Translations under genes and position numbers: made by a program
Notes under the pieces: generated by a model
The model's input: only the letters and a program-made list of their open reading frames with translations
Told to the model about the DNA's origin: nothing
Databases searched by the model: none
Origin: Oscillospiraceae bacterium
GTDB taxonomy: Bacteria; Bacillota; Clostridia; Oscillospirales; Ruminococcaceae
Direction of reading: 5' to 3'
DNA: 64,000 bases
Assembly (NCBI GenBank): GCA_017847835.1
Contig: JAGASH010000007.1
Location: 62,001-126,000, forward strand
Shown: piece after piece, positions 46,068 through 54,559 of the stretch
Layout of the letters: the number at the start of each line of letters is the position of its first letter
How positions within the stretch are numbered: the stretch's first letter is position 1

Positions 46068-46583
46068 ATACGCAACAAACCGAAAATGCGGCATATCAAC
46101 GCCCCTGTAATGCTTCGTCCACTCGTCCGTTTTGGTCATTCCGTTGCGCTCGGCAACCTTCTGCGAAGGGATATTTGTATCTCTGATTATCGAGCAAACC
46201 TCGTTCGCTTTCAGCACCTCAAAAGCGTATTTTTTGCAGGCAATTGCAGCTTCCGAAGCGTATCCGTTGTGCCAGAAAGCCCTTTGAAAAAGGTAGCCGA
46301 TTTCAAGGACTTTTTCGTTTTTCCACGGCTGAATTGTCAGCCCGCACTGCCCTATCATCTCACCCGTTTCTTTGAGCACAACCGCCCACAAACCGAAGCC
46401 GTTCTCCCGATAACGCGAAAGCTGTCTGTCAAGCCAATCTTGAACCTCTTGTTCACCGAAAGCGCCCTCATAAGCGTACATCGTTTGCTCGTCCTGCATT
46501 ATTCTGCAAAGCGCCCCGAAATCGTCACCTTTCATCTCGCGAAGAAGCAGCCGCTTTGTTTCCAAAATCACTTTTTCGTTCAT
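46059..46583 (-). CDS. GNAT family N-acetyltransferase (RimJ/RimL-like)
   Basis: A 174-residue protein beginning ILETKRLLLREMKGDDFGAL, the RimJ/RimL-like opening. The acetyl-CoA site is in IGQCGLTIQPW...LEIGYLFQRAFWHNGYASEA. It also has CSIIRDTNIPSQKVAERNGM, typical of the group that acetylates protein N-termini or small molecules. The acceptor is unknown. It overlaps the upstream amidohydrolase stop by 4 bases (ATGA), so it belongs to that operon. Confidence 0.9.
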   Translation of the reverse strand: MNEKVILETKRLLLREMKGDDFGALCRIMQDEQTMYAYEGAFGEQEVQDWLDRQLSRYRENGFGLWAVVLKETGEMIGQCGLTIQPWKNEKVLEIGYLFQRAFWHNGYASEAAIACKKYAFEVLKANEVCSIIRDTNIPSQKVAERNGMTKTDEWTKHYRGVDMPHFRFVAYKK

Positions 46584-47368
46584 AATCCGAGCAGCCTTTT
46601 CGCATTTTTCGAGAAAATGTTCTCGCGTTCAACGTCGGTGTAGAGCGGGTTCAGGAGCAGTTCACCGATATTGATTGCCGGCGAGCAAACCGGATAATCC
46701 GAACCGAACAAAAATCTCTCCGAGCCGCAGACGTCGATACCGTGACGAAGAACTCCAAGTCTGAAAAGCCCCGTTCCCGACAGGTCGAGGTAGTAATTTT
46801 CACTCATTTTCATACGCTCAAAGTGACGGACAGCGTTCTCGTATTCACCGGGGTGAGCCGCAACAAAGATGTTTTTCGGGTGCTTTTTCACCATTGCGTC
46901 AATCTGGTCGTTGTCGATTGTGTGGAAGCTGACAATCATATTGTACATCAGCGCGACGTCAAGAATTTCGTCAAACTCGCGGCAGGAGTAGTCGCTCCAC
47001 TCGTCCATATACGGCACAAGCTCGCCGATAAGCCGAACTCCCAGCTTGCTCATTTTCTCGATTTCCTCGCAGGACTCGCGGATATAGCGCGGGTGAACGT
47101 GAAAACCCGGTGTGTAGAACCCGTCATACCGCTCGGCAAGCGCAAGCGCGGTTTTATTGCTGTACGAGAGCCTATCCCAGAGGGTTGAGCCCTCGGGAAA
47201 CTCTTTTTTCGCGTCAAGAACCGAGCCGCAGATGTGCGAAATGCCCAGCGATTTCAGATAAGCGGGCGTGTTCTCCTCGGACATATTGCAAAATTCCGCG
47301 TGCCGACAGATGTTCTCGGCGGGCTCTGCAAACGGGTGAGTGTGAAAATCGATTATTTCAAAATCCAT
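46580..47368 (-). CDS. Amidohydrolase family (Amidohydro_2-type) metal-dependent hydrolase
   Basis: 262 residues from an ATG at 47368 with a GGAGG site 5 bases upstream; a longer frame to 47398 lacks one. The metal-binding FEIIDFHTHPFAEP opens the TIM barrel. FHVHPRYI, IVSFHTIDNDQ, FVAAHPGEY and the late FGSDYPVCSP carry the other ligand-type residues. The family includes decarboxylases and hydrolases of small carboxylic acids; the substrate cannot be read. It lies 13 bases after the acylphosphatase gene. Confidence 0.88.
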   Translation of the reverse strand: MDFEIIDFHTHPFAEPAENICRHAEFCNMSEENTPAYLKSLGISHICGSVLDAKKEFPEGSTLWDRLSYSNKTALALAERYDGFYTPGFHVHPRYIRESCEEIEKMSKLGVRLIGELVPYMDEWSDYSCREFDEILDVALMYNMIVSFHTIDNDQIDAMVKKHPKNIFVAAHPGEYENAVRHFERMKMSENYYLDLSGTGLFRLGVLRHGIDVCGSERFLFGSDYPVCSPAINIGELLLNPLYTDVERENIFSKNAKRLLGL

Positions 47369-47381
47369 AGTTTCCTCCATT

Positions 47382-47654
47382 TTATCCCAAAATCTCAAAA
47401 TTATAGTCGTTCAATACGGGAATTTCCGTGCATTCAAGCCGCTCGATAAAGCACCAGCGGTTCTCCTCAAGACTTTGTACAAGCGCGTCGATATCCCGAG
47501 GAAAGCCCTCCGCTTCCATTTCAACCGAGCCGTCGTCAAGGTTCCTCACCCAGCCCGTCACACCGAGATTTCTCGCGCTGTAACACGCTCTGTACCGAAA
47601 CCCAACGCCCTGAACGTTTCCGTAAAACAACAGGTGTCTGCGTATTTTCTGCAT
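47382..47654 (-). CDS. acyP: Acylphosphatase
   Basis: A 90-residue protein with the acylphosphatase signature: HLLFYGNVQGVGFRYRACYS (the phosphate-binding loop with the catalytic Arg), GVTGWVRNLDDGSVEMEAEG with the catalytic Asn, and FIERLECTEIP. The family hydrolyses acyl phosphates. It is the first gene of the operon acyP-amidohydrolase-GNAT and has its own promoter. Confidence 0.95.
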   Translation of the reverse strand: MQKIRRHLLFYGNVQGVGFRYRACYSARNLGVTGWVRNLDDGSVEMEAEGFPRDIDALVQSLEENRWCFIERLECTEIPVLNDYNFEILG

Positions 47655-47692
47655 TTTTCATCGCCTTTCGCGTATTTTTTCGCTATACACAA

Positions 47693-47721
47693 ATGATACC
47701 ACACATTCGCGGAATTGTCAA
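47693..47721 (-). promoter_or_regulatory. SigA-type promoter for the acyP operon
   Basis: On the minus strand TTGACA (47716-47721), a 17-base spacer and TATCAT (47693-47698). Confidence 0.7.
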
Positions 47722-47900
47722 GGATTTGCGGTTGATAAAAATAATTCGCCCCTAGCAGAAACCAAGGGTGAAATACGCTGCCGGTCACACCGACGGTTAT
47801 ACCGTAACAAAATAGATTTCGGAAAATCGCCGAGTAAAGTTTTTTCGCAACCCGCGGCTTTCGAGCGTTTCGTGCTTGTGCGAAACGCTCGAAAACGCAG
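47722..47900. other. Intergenic stretch with one perfect hairpin
   Basis: No ORF with a ribosome site is visible between the acyP promoter and the tRNA. A perfect 12-bp inverted repeat TCGAGCGTTTCG/CGAAACGCTCGA (47861-47872 and 47881-47892) with an 8-base loop lies downstream of the tRNA gene. It has no T-run, so it may be a processing or barrier hairpin. Confidence 0.5.
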
Positions 47901-47902
47901 AA

Positions 47903-47927
47903 GAGGACGGTCCTTCGGACCGTCCTC
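47903..47927 (-). terminator. Hairpin directly 3' of tRNA-Pro (probable terminator)
   Basis: An 11-bp perfect stem GAGGACGGTCC/GGACCGTCCTC (47903-47913 and 47917-47927) begins 3 bases after the tRNA CCA end. The following T-run is poor, so termination may be assisted by the second hairpin downstream. Confidence 0.6.
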
Positions 47928-47930
47928 AAG

Positions 47931-48008
47931 TGGTCGGGGTGACAGGATTCGAACCTGCGACGTCCTGCTCCCAAAGCAGGCGCTCTAGCCAAACTGAGCC
48001 ACACCCCG
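47931..48008 (-). tRNA. tRNA-Pro (anticodon TGG)
   Basis: On the minus strand 78 bases fold into a full cloverleaf. The acceptor stem is CGGGGTG/CACCCCG, the anticodon stem CCTGC/GCAGG encloses loop TTTGGGA with anticodon TGG, and the T arm is GCAGG TTCGAAT CCTGT. The CCA end is encoded. A perfect-consensus promoter lies upstream. Confidence 0.97.
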
Positions 48009-48025
48009 TTATTTGCAACACTACA

Positions 48026-48054
48026 ATTATACAACTTTTTTTCCTTTTTGTCAA
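48026..48054 (-). promoter_or_regulatory. Perfect-consensus SigA promoter of tRNA-Pro
   Basis: On the minus strand TTGACA (48049-48054), a 17-base spacer and TATAAT (48026-48031), about 18 bases before the mature tRNA start. Confidence 0.85.
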
Positions 48055-48074
48055 GCACAAAATGAAAAATCCCC

Positions 48075-48103
48075 TTGAAAAAAATCGCGGGATATGTTAA
48101 AAT
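48075..48103 (+). promoter_or_regulatory. SigA-type promoter of the MATE-metH pair
   Basis: TTGAAA (48075-48080), a 17-base spacer and TAAAAT (48098-48103). Confidence 0.75.
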
Positions 48104-48138
48104 ATAATGAATATACATAAACAAAAGGAAGAGAGAAA

Positions 48139-49557
48139 ATGAAGGATTTAACAAACGGCAAGCCGCTGAAGCTAATTGCGGCATTTGCCCTGCCGATACT
48201 GCTCGGGAACGTTTTTCAGCAGGTTTACAGCCTCACCGATACCATTATCATCGGTCAAAATCTCGGCAACAGTGCAATAGCTGCCGTCGGGTCAACAGCG
48301 TCGGTTGTGTCGCTGATGTTCAGCCTGATAAACGGCTTGGTGACGGGGTTTGCTATCATCGTTTCCAAGAATTTCGGTGCGGGACGGCACGACGAAATGC
48401 GCCGGACTATCGCGCGAATGCTCACGTTTTCTTCGGCTACAACCGCTCTGATTATCTGCGCAATCACAATCTTCATAGAGCCGCTGCTTACCGCGCTCAA
48501 TACCCCTGCCGAGATTTTCGGGCAAGCTCGCGATTATCTGTTCGTGGTAGCGCTCGGGCTTGTGGTGACGCTTTTGTACAACTTTGAAGCTGCAATCCTG
48601 CGCGCAGTCGGCGACAGCGTTATCCCGCTCATCATACTTATCATCTCAACCGCGCTGAATATCGTACTTGATTTGCTTTTGGTGTGCGTGTTTGAAATGG
48701 GCGTGCTGGGTGCTGCTCTGGCTACCGTTGCCGCGCAGCTTATGTCCGCGGTTGTGTGTATGATTTATCTGATAAAGCGCAGACCGTTCCTGTTAATCAA
48801 GAAAGAGGACTTCAAGTTCACCAAAGAATCAACCGCAGAGCTGCTCGGAGCAGGCTTCGGTATGGCGCTGATGTACTCGATTGTCGATATGGGCTCAATC
48901 GTTTTGCAGAACGGTATCAACGGCTTCGGAAAAGATATAATTACAGCTCACACGGCGGCAAGAAAGATTTTCGGATTGCTTATAATGCCGTTTTCGTCAA
49001 TCAGCGCAACGCTTGTTACATTTTGCTCACAAAATCGCGGTGCAGGCAAGTATTCCCGCATTAAAATCGGTATCCGTGACGGCTTGATTATCGCGTTTTC
49101 GTGGGCAACGGTTACGCTCGGGCTGGTGTTTTTCGCGGGAGATTTCCTTGTGGGAATGCTCGTTTCATCGGAAGAAGCAAAGAGCGCGGAAATTATCGCA
49201 ACGGCGGTTCTCTACCTCAAATGGAGCGTGCCGTTCTACTACCCGCTTGCGGCGCTGCTGTCGCTGAGGTCGTCGCTTCAAGGGCTTGGAAAGAGCGCTG
49301 TGCCGATTATTTGCAGCATATTCGAGCTTTCGTGGAAAATCGTCACGGTGCTTGTGATGATACCGCTTTTCGGCGGTCACACGGGAACTGTCGGCAACTC
49401 AATCGAGCAAGTCGGCGGGTATTTCGGTGTAATCATCTCGGAGCCTATCATCTGGACAACCTGCGCCGTGCTTATCATTATAATCACGATTTTCGCGCTG
49501 CGAAGGCTACCGAAAGAGGACGAGATTTCATCAAATAAAACAGGAGAAAAAATATGA
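48139..49557 (+). CDS. MATE family efflux transporter
   Basis: A 472-residue membrane protein with about 12 helices in two repeats. It opens LKLIAAFALPILLGNVFQQVYSLTDTIIIGQNLG-like, in short ALPILLGNVFQQVYSLTDTI, and continues IAAVGSTASVVSLMFSL; these are MATE/DinF signatures. The family exports drugs or metabolites driven by Na+ or H+. The substrate is unknown. The stop overlaps the metH start by 4 bases (ATGA), which couples it to methionine synthase for no obvious metabolic reason. Confidence 0.93.
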   Translation: MKDLTNGKPLKLIAAFALPILLGNVFQQVYSLTDTIIIGQNLGNSAIAAVGSTASVVSLMFSLINGLVTGFAIIVSKNFGAGRHDEMRRTIARMLTFSSATTALIICAITIFIEPLLTALNTPAEIFGQARDYLFVVALGLVVTLLYNFEAAILRAVGDSVIPLIILIISTALNIVLDLLLVCVFEMGVLGAALATVAAQLMSAVVCMIYLIKRRPFLLIKKEDFKFTKESTAELLGAGFGMALMYSIVDMGSIVLQNGINGFGKDIITAHTAARKIFGLLIMPFSSISATLVTFCSQNRGAGKYSRIKIGIRDGLIIAFSWATVTLGLVFFAGDFLVGMLVSSEEAKSAEIIATAVLYLKWSVPFYYPLAALLSLRSSLQGLGKSAVPIICSIFELSWKIVTVLVMIPLFGGHTGTVGNSIEQVGGYFGVIISEPIIWTTCAVLIIIITIFALRRLPKEDEISSNKTGEKI

Positions 49558-51947
49558 CTTTCAGAGAATTGCTCAAAAACGACAAATTCATTATACTTGA
49601 CGGCGCGATGGGGACAATGCTCCAAAAATCGGGCTTGAAGCTCGGCGGGCTGCCCGAAGAGCTGAATTTCACAAACCCCGATTTAATCGAGAATATCCAC
49701 CGTCAATATATCGCGGCGGGCGCGCAGGCGGTTTACGCGAACACCTTCGGCGCTAACCGAAACAAGCTCAAAAACAGCAAATATTCCGTTGATGAAGTAA
49801 TCGGGAAAGCTGTCGATATCGCGAAAAAAGCGTGCGCGGGAACGGACGTTCTTGTGGCTCTGGACGTGGGTTCGCTGGGAAGAATGCTGCGTCCCGCGGG
49901 TGATATGCCCGTTGACGAGGCTTACGAGATGTTCAGCGAGGTAATGAAAGCGGGCGAAAACGCGGGCGCGGATTTCATCGCAATCGAAACGATGACCGAC
50001 CTCACCGAAGCAAAAACCGCGCTTCTTGCCGCTAAGGAGAACACCTCTCTCCCCGTTATCTGCACGATGTCATTCGAGAATAATCTGCGCACTTTCACGG
50101 GCTGCACGGCGGCTTCGGCTGTTCTCACGCTTCAAGGCGCGGGCGCGGACGCTGTGGGTATGAACTGCTCGCTCGGTCCCGAGGAAGCGCTCCCGATTGT
50201 CGAGGAGATTATGAAATGGTCTGAGGTGCCGGTTTCCGTGCGCCCGAACGCAGGTCTTCCCGACCCTGTCACAAACGAGTACAACGTTTCTCCCGAACAA
50301 TTTGCCGAAACTGTCGAAAAATTCGCGGAAATGGGTGTGAAGCTGCTCGGCGGGTGCTGCGGAACTTCTCCCGAATACATCGCGAAGCTTGCCGAAAAGC
50401 TGAACGCAAAGCCGTTTGTGAAGAAAAGCATCGAAATTCCCGCGGCGGTTTGCTCGGCTTCAAAGGTTGTGGAAATCGACACCGTGAGAATTATCGGCGA
50501 ACGCATAAATCCCACAGGCAAAAAGCTGTTTAAAGAAGCTCTGAAGCGGCACGACCTCGATTATATTATGCGGCAGGCTGTCGAGCAGTGCGACGGCGGT
50601 GCTGAAATTCTTGACGTGAACGTCGGGCTGCCCGATATCGATGAAAAAGAGATGATGTTAGCAGCCGTTGACGCAATTCAGTCGGTTTCGGACGCGCCGC
50701 TTCAAATCGATACAACCGAGCTCGATGTCCTTGAAGCCGCTCTGAGAGTGGTTTCGGGCAAGCCTATCGTAAACTCGGTTAACGGTGAGGACGAGAAGCT
50801 TGATACGGTTTTGCCGCTTGTGAAAAAATACGGCGCGGCTGTAATCGGACTGACGCTTGACAAGGACGGTATCCCGAAAACCGCCGAAAAACGCTTTGAA
50901 ATTGCAGAGAAAATCCTGAAAAGAGCGGAGTTTTACGGTATCCCGAAGCGCGATGTCTATATCGACTGCCTCACTCTCACCGCTTCCGCTGAGCAGGACG
51001 GCGCTGCCGAAACGCTCAAAGCAATCCGTATGGTTCACGAAAAACTCGGTCTGAAAAACGTGCTCGGCGTGTCGAACATTTCGTTCGGTTTGCCGAACCG
51101 TGAGCTTGTAAACTCCACGTTTCTCACAATGGCTATGCAAAGCGGTCTTGACCTCGCGATTATGAACCCGAACAGCGCGGCGATGACGGGAGCAGTCTGC
51201 TCGTTCCGACTGCTTTCGGGCTATGACAAGGGCGGTGCGAAATATATCGAGCGCTTCGGTGCGGAACAGCTTGTCACGCAGTCCGTGAAGTCAGCCGAGA
51301 AAACAGAGGTTAAATCGGGCTCTGACGACATCTTGCACGCGGTTCTTTCGGGATTGAAAGCCGAGTGCGCGAAGCTCACAAAATCGCTTCTCGACAACGG
51401 CGAAGAGCCTATGGATATCATCAACAACCGTCTTATTCCCGCGCTTGACGAGGCAGGCTCGCTCTTTGAAAAAGGAAAGCTGTTTTTGCCGCAGCTTATC
51501 GGTGCAGCAAGTGCCGCGCAAGCCGCTTTTGACGAGGTGAAGAAAGCTATTTCAAGCCGCGGCGGTGAAGCCGAAAGCCGTGGGCGCGTTGTTCTGGCAA
51601 CGGTCAAGGGCGACGTTCACGATATCGGCAAAAACATCGTGAAAACCTTGCTTGAAAACTACGGCTTTGAGGTAATCGACCTCGGAAAAGACGTGGATTA
51701 TGAAGCAGTCGCGGACGCTGCCGAGAAATTTGACGTGAGGCTGGTCGGGCTGTCGGCGCTGATGACAACCACGCTCAAAAGTATGGAGGGCACGATTAAG
51801 CTTATCCACGAGCGCGGTCTTAACTGCAAAATCGTTGTCGGCGGCGCGGTTTTAACGCCCGAATATGCCGAGAAAATCGGCGCGGATTTCTATGCAAAGG
51901 ATGCGAAGGAAACCGTGGATATTGCAAGAAAAGTGTATAACAACTGA
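49554..51947 (+). CDS. metH: Cobalamin-dependent methionine synthase, short form without reactivation domain
   Basis: A 797-residue protein. Residues of about 1-290 are the homocysteine methyltransferase domain with the zinc ligands in MNCSLGPEE and GGCCGTSPEY. About 310-580 is the methyltetrahydrofolate-binding domain (RIIGERINPTGKKLF, DVNVGLPDIDEKEM). About 600-797 is the B12-binding cap and Rossmann part with the axial His in VKGDVHDIGKNIV. It makes methionine from homocysteine. The C-terminal AdoMet-dependent reactivation domain (about 300 residues in E. coli MetH) is absent, and no stand-alone one is in the window. No SAM riboswitch is visible upstream. Confidence 0.94.
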   Translation: MTFRELLKNDKFIILDGAMGTMLQKSGLKLGGLPEELNFTNPDLIENIHRQYIAAGAQAVYANTFGANRNKLKNSKYSVDEVIGKAVDIAKKACAGTDVLVALDVGSLGRMLRPAGDMPVDEAYEMFSEVMKAGENAGADFIAIETMTDLTEAKTALLAAKENTSLPVICTMSFENNLRTFTGCTAASAVLTLQGAGADAVGMNCSLGPEEALPIVEEIMKWSEVPVSVRPNAGLPDPVTNEYNVSPEQFAETVEKFAEMGVKLLGGCCGTSPEYIAKLAEKLNAKPFVKKSIEIPAAVCSASKVVEIDTVRIIGERINPTGKKLFKEALKRHDLDYIMRQAVEQCDGGAEILDVNVGLPDIDEKEMMLAAVDAIQSVSDAPLQIDTTELDVLEAALRVVSGKPIVNSVNGEDEKLDTVLPLVKKYGAAVIGLTLDKDGIPKTAEKRFEIAEKILKRAEFYGIPKRDVYIDCLTLTASAEQDGAAETLKAIRMVHEKLGLKNVLGVSNISFGLPNRELVNSTFLTMAMQSGLDLAIMNPNSAAMTGAVCSFRLLSGYDKGGAKYIERFGAEQLVTQSVKSAEKTEVKSGSDDILHAVLSGLKAECAKLTKSLLDNGEEPMDIINNRLIPALDEAGSLFEKGKLFLPQLIGAASAAQAAFDEVKKAISSRGGEAESRGRVVLATVKGDVHDIGKNIVKTLLENYGFEVIDLGKDVDYEAVADAAEKFDVRLVGLSALMTTTLKSMEGTIKLIHERGLNCKIVVGGAVLTPEYAEKIGADFYAKDAKETVDIARKVYNN

Positions 51948-51950
51948 CAG

Positions 51951-51977
51951 AAAATCCCCTCTTTGCAGGGGATTTTT
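51951..51977 (+). terminator. Intrinsic terminator of metH
   Basis: A perfect 10-bp stem AAAATCCCCT/AGGGGATTTT (51951-51960 and 51967-51976) with a 6-base loop, 3 bases after the stop. Confidence 0.85.
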
Positions 51978-52008
51978 GTATTTTATTCATTACAATGAAT
52001 ATTTCGAC

Positions 52009-52037
52009 TTGATTTTTCTGCATTTTTATGGTATAAT
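52009..52037 (+). promoter_or_regulatory. SigA-type promoter of putP
   Basis: TTGATT (52009-52014), a 17-base spacer and TATAAT (52032-52037). Confidence 0.8.
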
Positions 52038-52058
52038 GAAATATAATGCAGTTATGTT

Positions 52059-52124
52059 GCCTTCGGGCACAAAAATCACCCCTATCTCAAATTAGGGTCG
52101 AAATAGGGTCCAGCGTCACGCTGG
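52059..52124 (+). promoter_or_regulatory. Structured putP leader with alternative pairings
   Basis: The leader of about 95 bases holds a small GCC-TTCG-GGC hairpin (52059-52068), a CCCTA segment (52080-52084) that can pair with either TAGGG at 52093-52097 or TAGGG at 52104-52108, and a 6-bp CCAGCG/CGCTGG hairpin (52110-52124) just before the GGAG site. There is no T-run, so any control would be translational. No known class recognised. Confidence 0.4.
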
Positions 52125-52138
52125 AAAGGAGAGTTAAA

Positions 52139-53659
52139 ATGGAATTTAATGTTTACACGGTGATTGCGTTTGTGGCTTATGCGCTGCTGATACTCGCAAT
52201 CGGCATTATGTCGTTCAGAAAGTCCAAGAATATGAGCGACTTCTTCATCGGCGGACGTCAGCTCGGAAGCTGGACAACAGCAATTTCCGCGCAGGCCTCC
52301 GATATGAGCGGCTGGCTGCTTATGGGACTTCCGGGAGCGGTTCTGGTCGGCGGTCTGACCGAGAGCTGGATTGCAATCGGCTTGTTCATCGGCACCTATC
52401 TCAACTGGAGAATTGTCGCGTCAAGGCTTCGCAAAATGTCCTATGCGGCGGGCGACGCAATCACAATTCCCGAGTATTTTCAGAAACGTTTCTTCAACCA
52501 CTCCCCCGCTATCAGACTGATTTGCGCGGCAATCATCTTCTTTTTCTTCCTCATCTACACCGCGTCTGCTTTCAGCGGCGGAGCAAAGCTGTTTGAATTC
52601 ATCTTCGGCACGGACTACACCTTGTCCCTCACAATCGGCGCGCTTATCATCATTTCCTACACCTTCCTCGGAGGATTTGTCGCGGTTTGCTGGACTGACC
52701 TCATTCAGGGCTTGCTGATGTTTGCAGCGCTTGTTGTTATGCCGATTGTCATTGTCGTTCAGACGCCGAACCTCGGCGAAGTATTCAACAACGCTATGCA
52801 AAGCGAAGTAATTTCGGAATACTACACCAGCTTCATCTACAATTCCGACGGCACGCTTGCCCTGACAACCATTGTTTCGGGACTTGCCTGGGGACTTGGT
52901 TACTTTGGTATGCCGCACATTCTTGTTCGCTTTATGGCAATCAAATCCAGCGACCTTATCAAAAAATCCCGCATTATCGCGACAATCTGGGTTTTCGTAA
53001 CTCTCGCGGCAGCGGTTCTCGTGGGAATTTTCGGAATGTCCTTCCTCAACGCTCCCGGAAACGAAGAGCTCAATGCGAAATTTATGGCAATGGGCGACTC
53101 CGAGAAGATTTTTATGTTCCTGTCCTCGTCGCTGCTTCCCGCGCTGCTTGCCGGTGTAATCCTCTCGGCAATTCTCGCGGCGATTATGTCCACCGCCGAC
53201 AGCCAGCTTCTCGTCACCTCGTCGGCTGTCACAAACGATATGTTCAAGCTGTTCAAGAAAAACGCTTCGGAAAAGACGCTTATGTGGATTTCCCGCGGCA
53301 CGGTTATCTTAATCGCGGTTATCGCATACCTACTCGCGCTTGACAAAAACAGCTCGGTTATGGGACTTGTTTCCTACGCTTGGGCGGGACTTGGAGCGGC
53401 TTTCGGACCTGCGATGATTTTGTCGCTCTTCTGGAAGAAGATGACAATGCCCGGCGCGGTTGCCGGAATAGTCGTTGGCGGCGCTTCCGTAATCGTTTGG
53501 GAGAATGTTCCCTTCTTTGCACAAACGGGTATTTACTCGCTGCTTCCCGCGTTTATTCTCGCTATGATTGCCGTTATCGTGGTTTCGCTTGCAACAAAGA
53601 TTGACAAAGACAAGGTTGACGAGCTTTTCAAGGCTGCGAAAAATGCTGAATTGAAGTGA
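52139..53659 (+). CDS. putP: Sodium/proline symporter
   Basis: 506 residues from an ATG at 52139 preceded by GGAG; the longer open frame to 52046 overlaps the structured leader. It is an SSS-family (LeuT-fold) protein with about 13 helices and the PutP motifs DFFIGGRQLGSWTTAISAQA, ASDMSGWLLMGLPGAV, TIPEYFQKRF and IMSTADSQLLVTSSAV (the sodium site). The proline specificity is inferred from close resemblance to PutP. It is monocistronic and stands far from proBA. Confidence 0.93.
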   Translation: MEFNVYTVIAFVAYALLILAIGIMSFRKSKNMSDFFIGGRQLGSWTTAISAQASDMSGWLLMGLPGAVLVGGLTESWIAIGLFIGTYLNWRIVASRLRKMSYAAGDAITIPEYFQKRFFNHSPAIRLICAAIIFFFFLIYTASAFSGGAKLFEFIFGTDYTLSLTIGALIIISYTFLGGFVAVCWTDLIQGLLMFAALVVMPIVIVVQTPNLGEVFNNAMQSEVISEYYTSFIYNSDGTLALTTIVSGLAWGLGYFGMPHILVRFMAIKSSDLIKKSRIIATIWVFVTLAAAVLVGIFGMSFLNAPGNEELNAKFMAMGDSEKIFMFLSSSLLPALLAGVILSAILAAIMSTADSQLLVTSSAVTNDMFKLFKKNASEKTLMWISRGTVILIAVIAYLLALDKNSSVMGLVSYAWAGLGAAFGPAMILSLFWKKMTMPGAVAGIVVGGASVIVWENVPFFAQTGIYSLLPAFILAMIAVIVVSLATKIDKDKVDELFKAAKNAELK

Positions 53660-53663
53660 TATC

Positions 53664-53692
53664 TTTCCCCCGTTCAAAAGCGGGGGAAATTT
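53664..53692 (+). terminator. Intrinsic terminator of putP
   Basis: A 9-bp stem TTTCCCCCG/CGGGGGAAA (53664-53672 and 53681-53689) followed by TTTG. Confidence 0.75.
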
Positions 53693-53705
53693 GTTCTAAA
53701 AGCAC

Positions 53706-53734
53706 TTGCATTTTAGGAAAAATTGGTGTATAAT
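53706..53734 (+). promoter_or_regulatory. SigA-type promoter of the terD operon
   Basis: TTGCAT (53706-53711), a 17-base spacer and TATAAT (53729-53734). The leader contains a GGGCA/TGCCC hairpin (53758-53773). Confidence 0.75.
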
Positions 53735-53806
53735 AGTTTTATAGATTTGTCGCTTGCGGGCACGAAACTGCCCATAGATGATACTCGGAGAAAGGAAGGA
53801 AAAGTT

Positions 53807-54397
53807 ATGTCCGTAAATCTTCAAAAGGGACAGAAAGTTGACCTTACAAAGGGAAATACGGGACTGAAAGCGCTTGTTGTGGGACTTGGCTGGGACGAAG
53901 CTCCGAGAAAGTTCTCGTTTTTCTCAAAGCGCGAGGATATCGACTGCGACGCGTCCGCAATTCTTATCAACGCACAGACCGACAAGCTCTCGGGACCTGC
54001 TGATGTTGTATATTACGGTCAGCTTACCCACATAAGCGGTGCAATCCGTCACTGCGGAGATAATCTCACGGGGGCGGGTGACGGTGACGATGAACAGATT
54101 TTCGTCGAGCTTAACAAAGTGCCTGCGGAATACTCGAAAATCGTTTTCGTTGTCACGATTTACAAGGCACAGGAACGCAAGCAGCAGTTCGGTATGATTA
54201 AAAATGCTTTCATCAGAATTGTTGACGCGGATACGGGCAATGAGCTTTGCAAGTACAATCTTTCCGAGAATTACGAGGGAAAAACCGCTATGATTTTCGG
54301 CGAGGTTTACCGCTATAACAACGAGTGGAAATTCGGCGCAATCGGCGAGCCCACGACCGACAACGGAATTGCGGAAATGGCTGCCAGATTTCAATAA
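53807..54397 (+). CDS. TerD family calcium-binding stress protein
   Basis: 196 residues from an ATG at 53807 with an AAGGAAGG site; an open start at 53723 lies at the promoter. It has the TerD repeats: LTKGNTGLKALVVGLGWDE, DIDCDASAILIN, HCGDNLTGAGDGDDEQIFVEL (calcium ligands, from DNLTGAGDGDDE) and a C-terminal YNLSENYEGKTAMIFGEVYR. The family is linked to tellurite resistance and general stress. Here a single copy is followed by a tiny membrane protein and a deacylase rather than by other ter genes. Confidence 0.93.
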   Translation: MSVNLQKGQKVDLTKGNTGLKALVVGLGWDEAPRKFSFFSKREDIDCDASAILINAQTDKLSGPADVVYYGQLTHISGAIRHCGDNLTGAGDGDDEQIFVELNKVPAEYSKIVFVVTIYKAQERKQQFGMIKNAFIRIVDADTGNELCKYNLSENYEGKTAMIFGEVYRYNNEWKFGAIGEPTTDNGIAEMAARFQ

Positions 54398-54415
54398 TTA
54401 AGGGAGGAAACTACT

Positions 54416-54559
54416 ATGACTAAAACTTTTATGATTATTCTCGGCATTATCGTTACTGCGGCGGCTGCGGCTGCAGGTGTTGCGTTTTTCCTGCTGAACA
54501 AGACAAAGCTGCTCGACGACGAGTTTGACATTGAGGACGATTTCGGCGAAGATATCTGA
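54416..54559 (+). CDS. 47-residue membrane miniprotein in the terD operon
   Basis: An ATG at 54416, 7 bases after GGGAGG, opens 47 codons. The product begins MTKTFMIILG, continues with an Ala-rich membrane helix (about 5-27) and ends in a strongly acidic tail (DDEFDIEDDFGEDI). The stop TGA overlaps the ATG of the deacylase gene by one base (TGATG). Strong ribosome site, overlap and operon position support a real gene. I do not recognise the family. Confidence 0.8.
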   Translation: MTKTFMIILGIIVTAAAAAAGVAFFLLNKTKLLDDEFDIEDDFGEDI

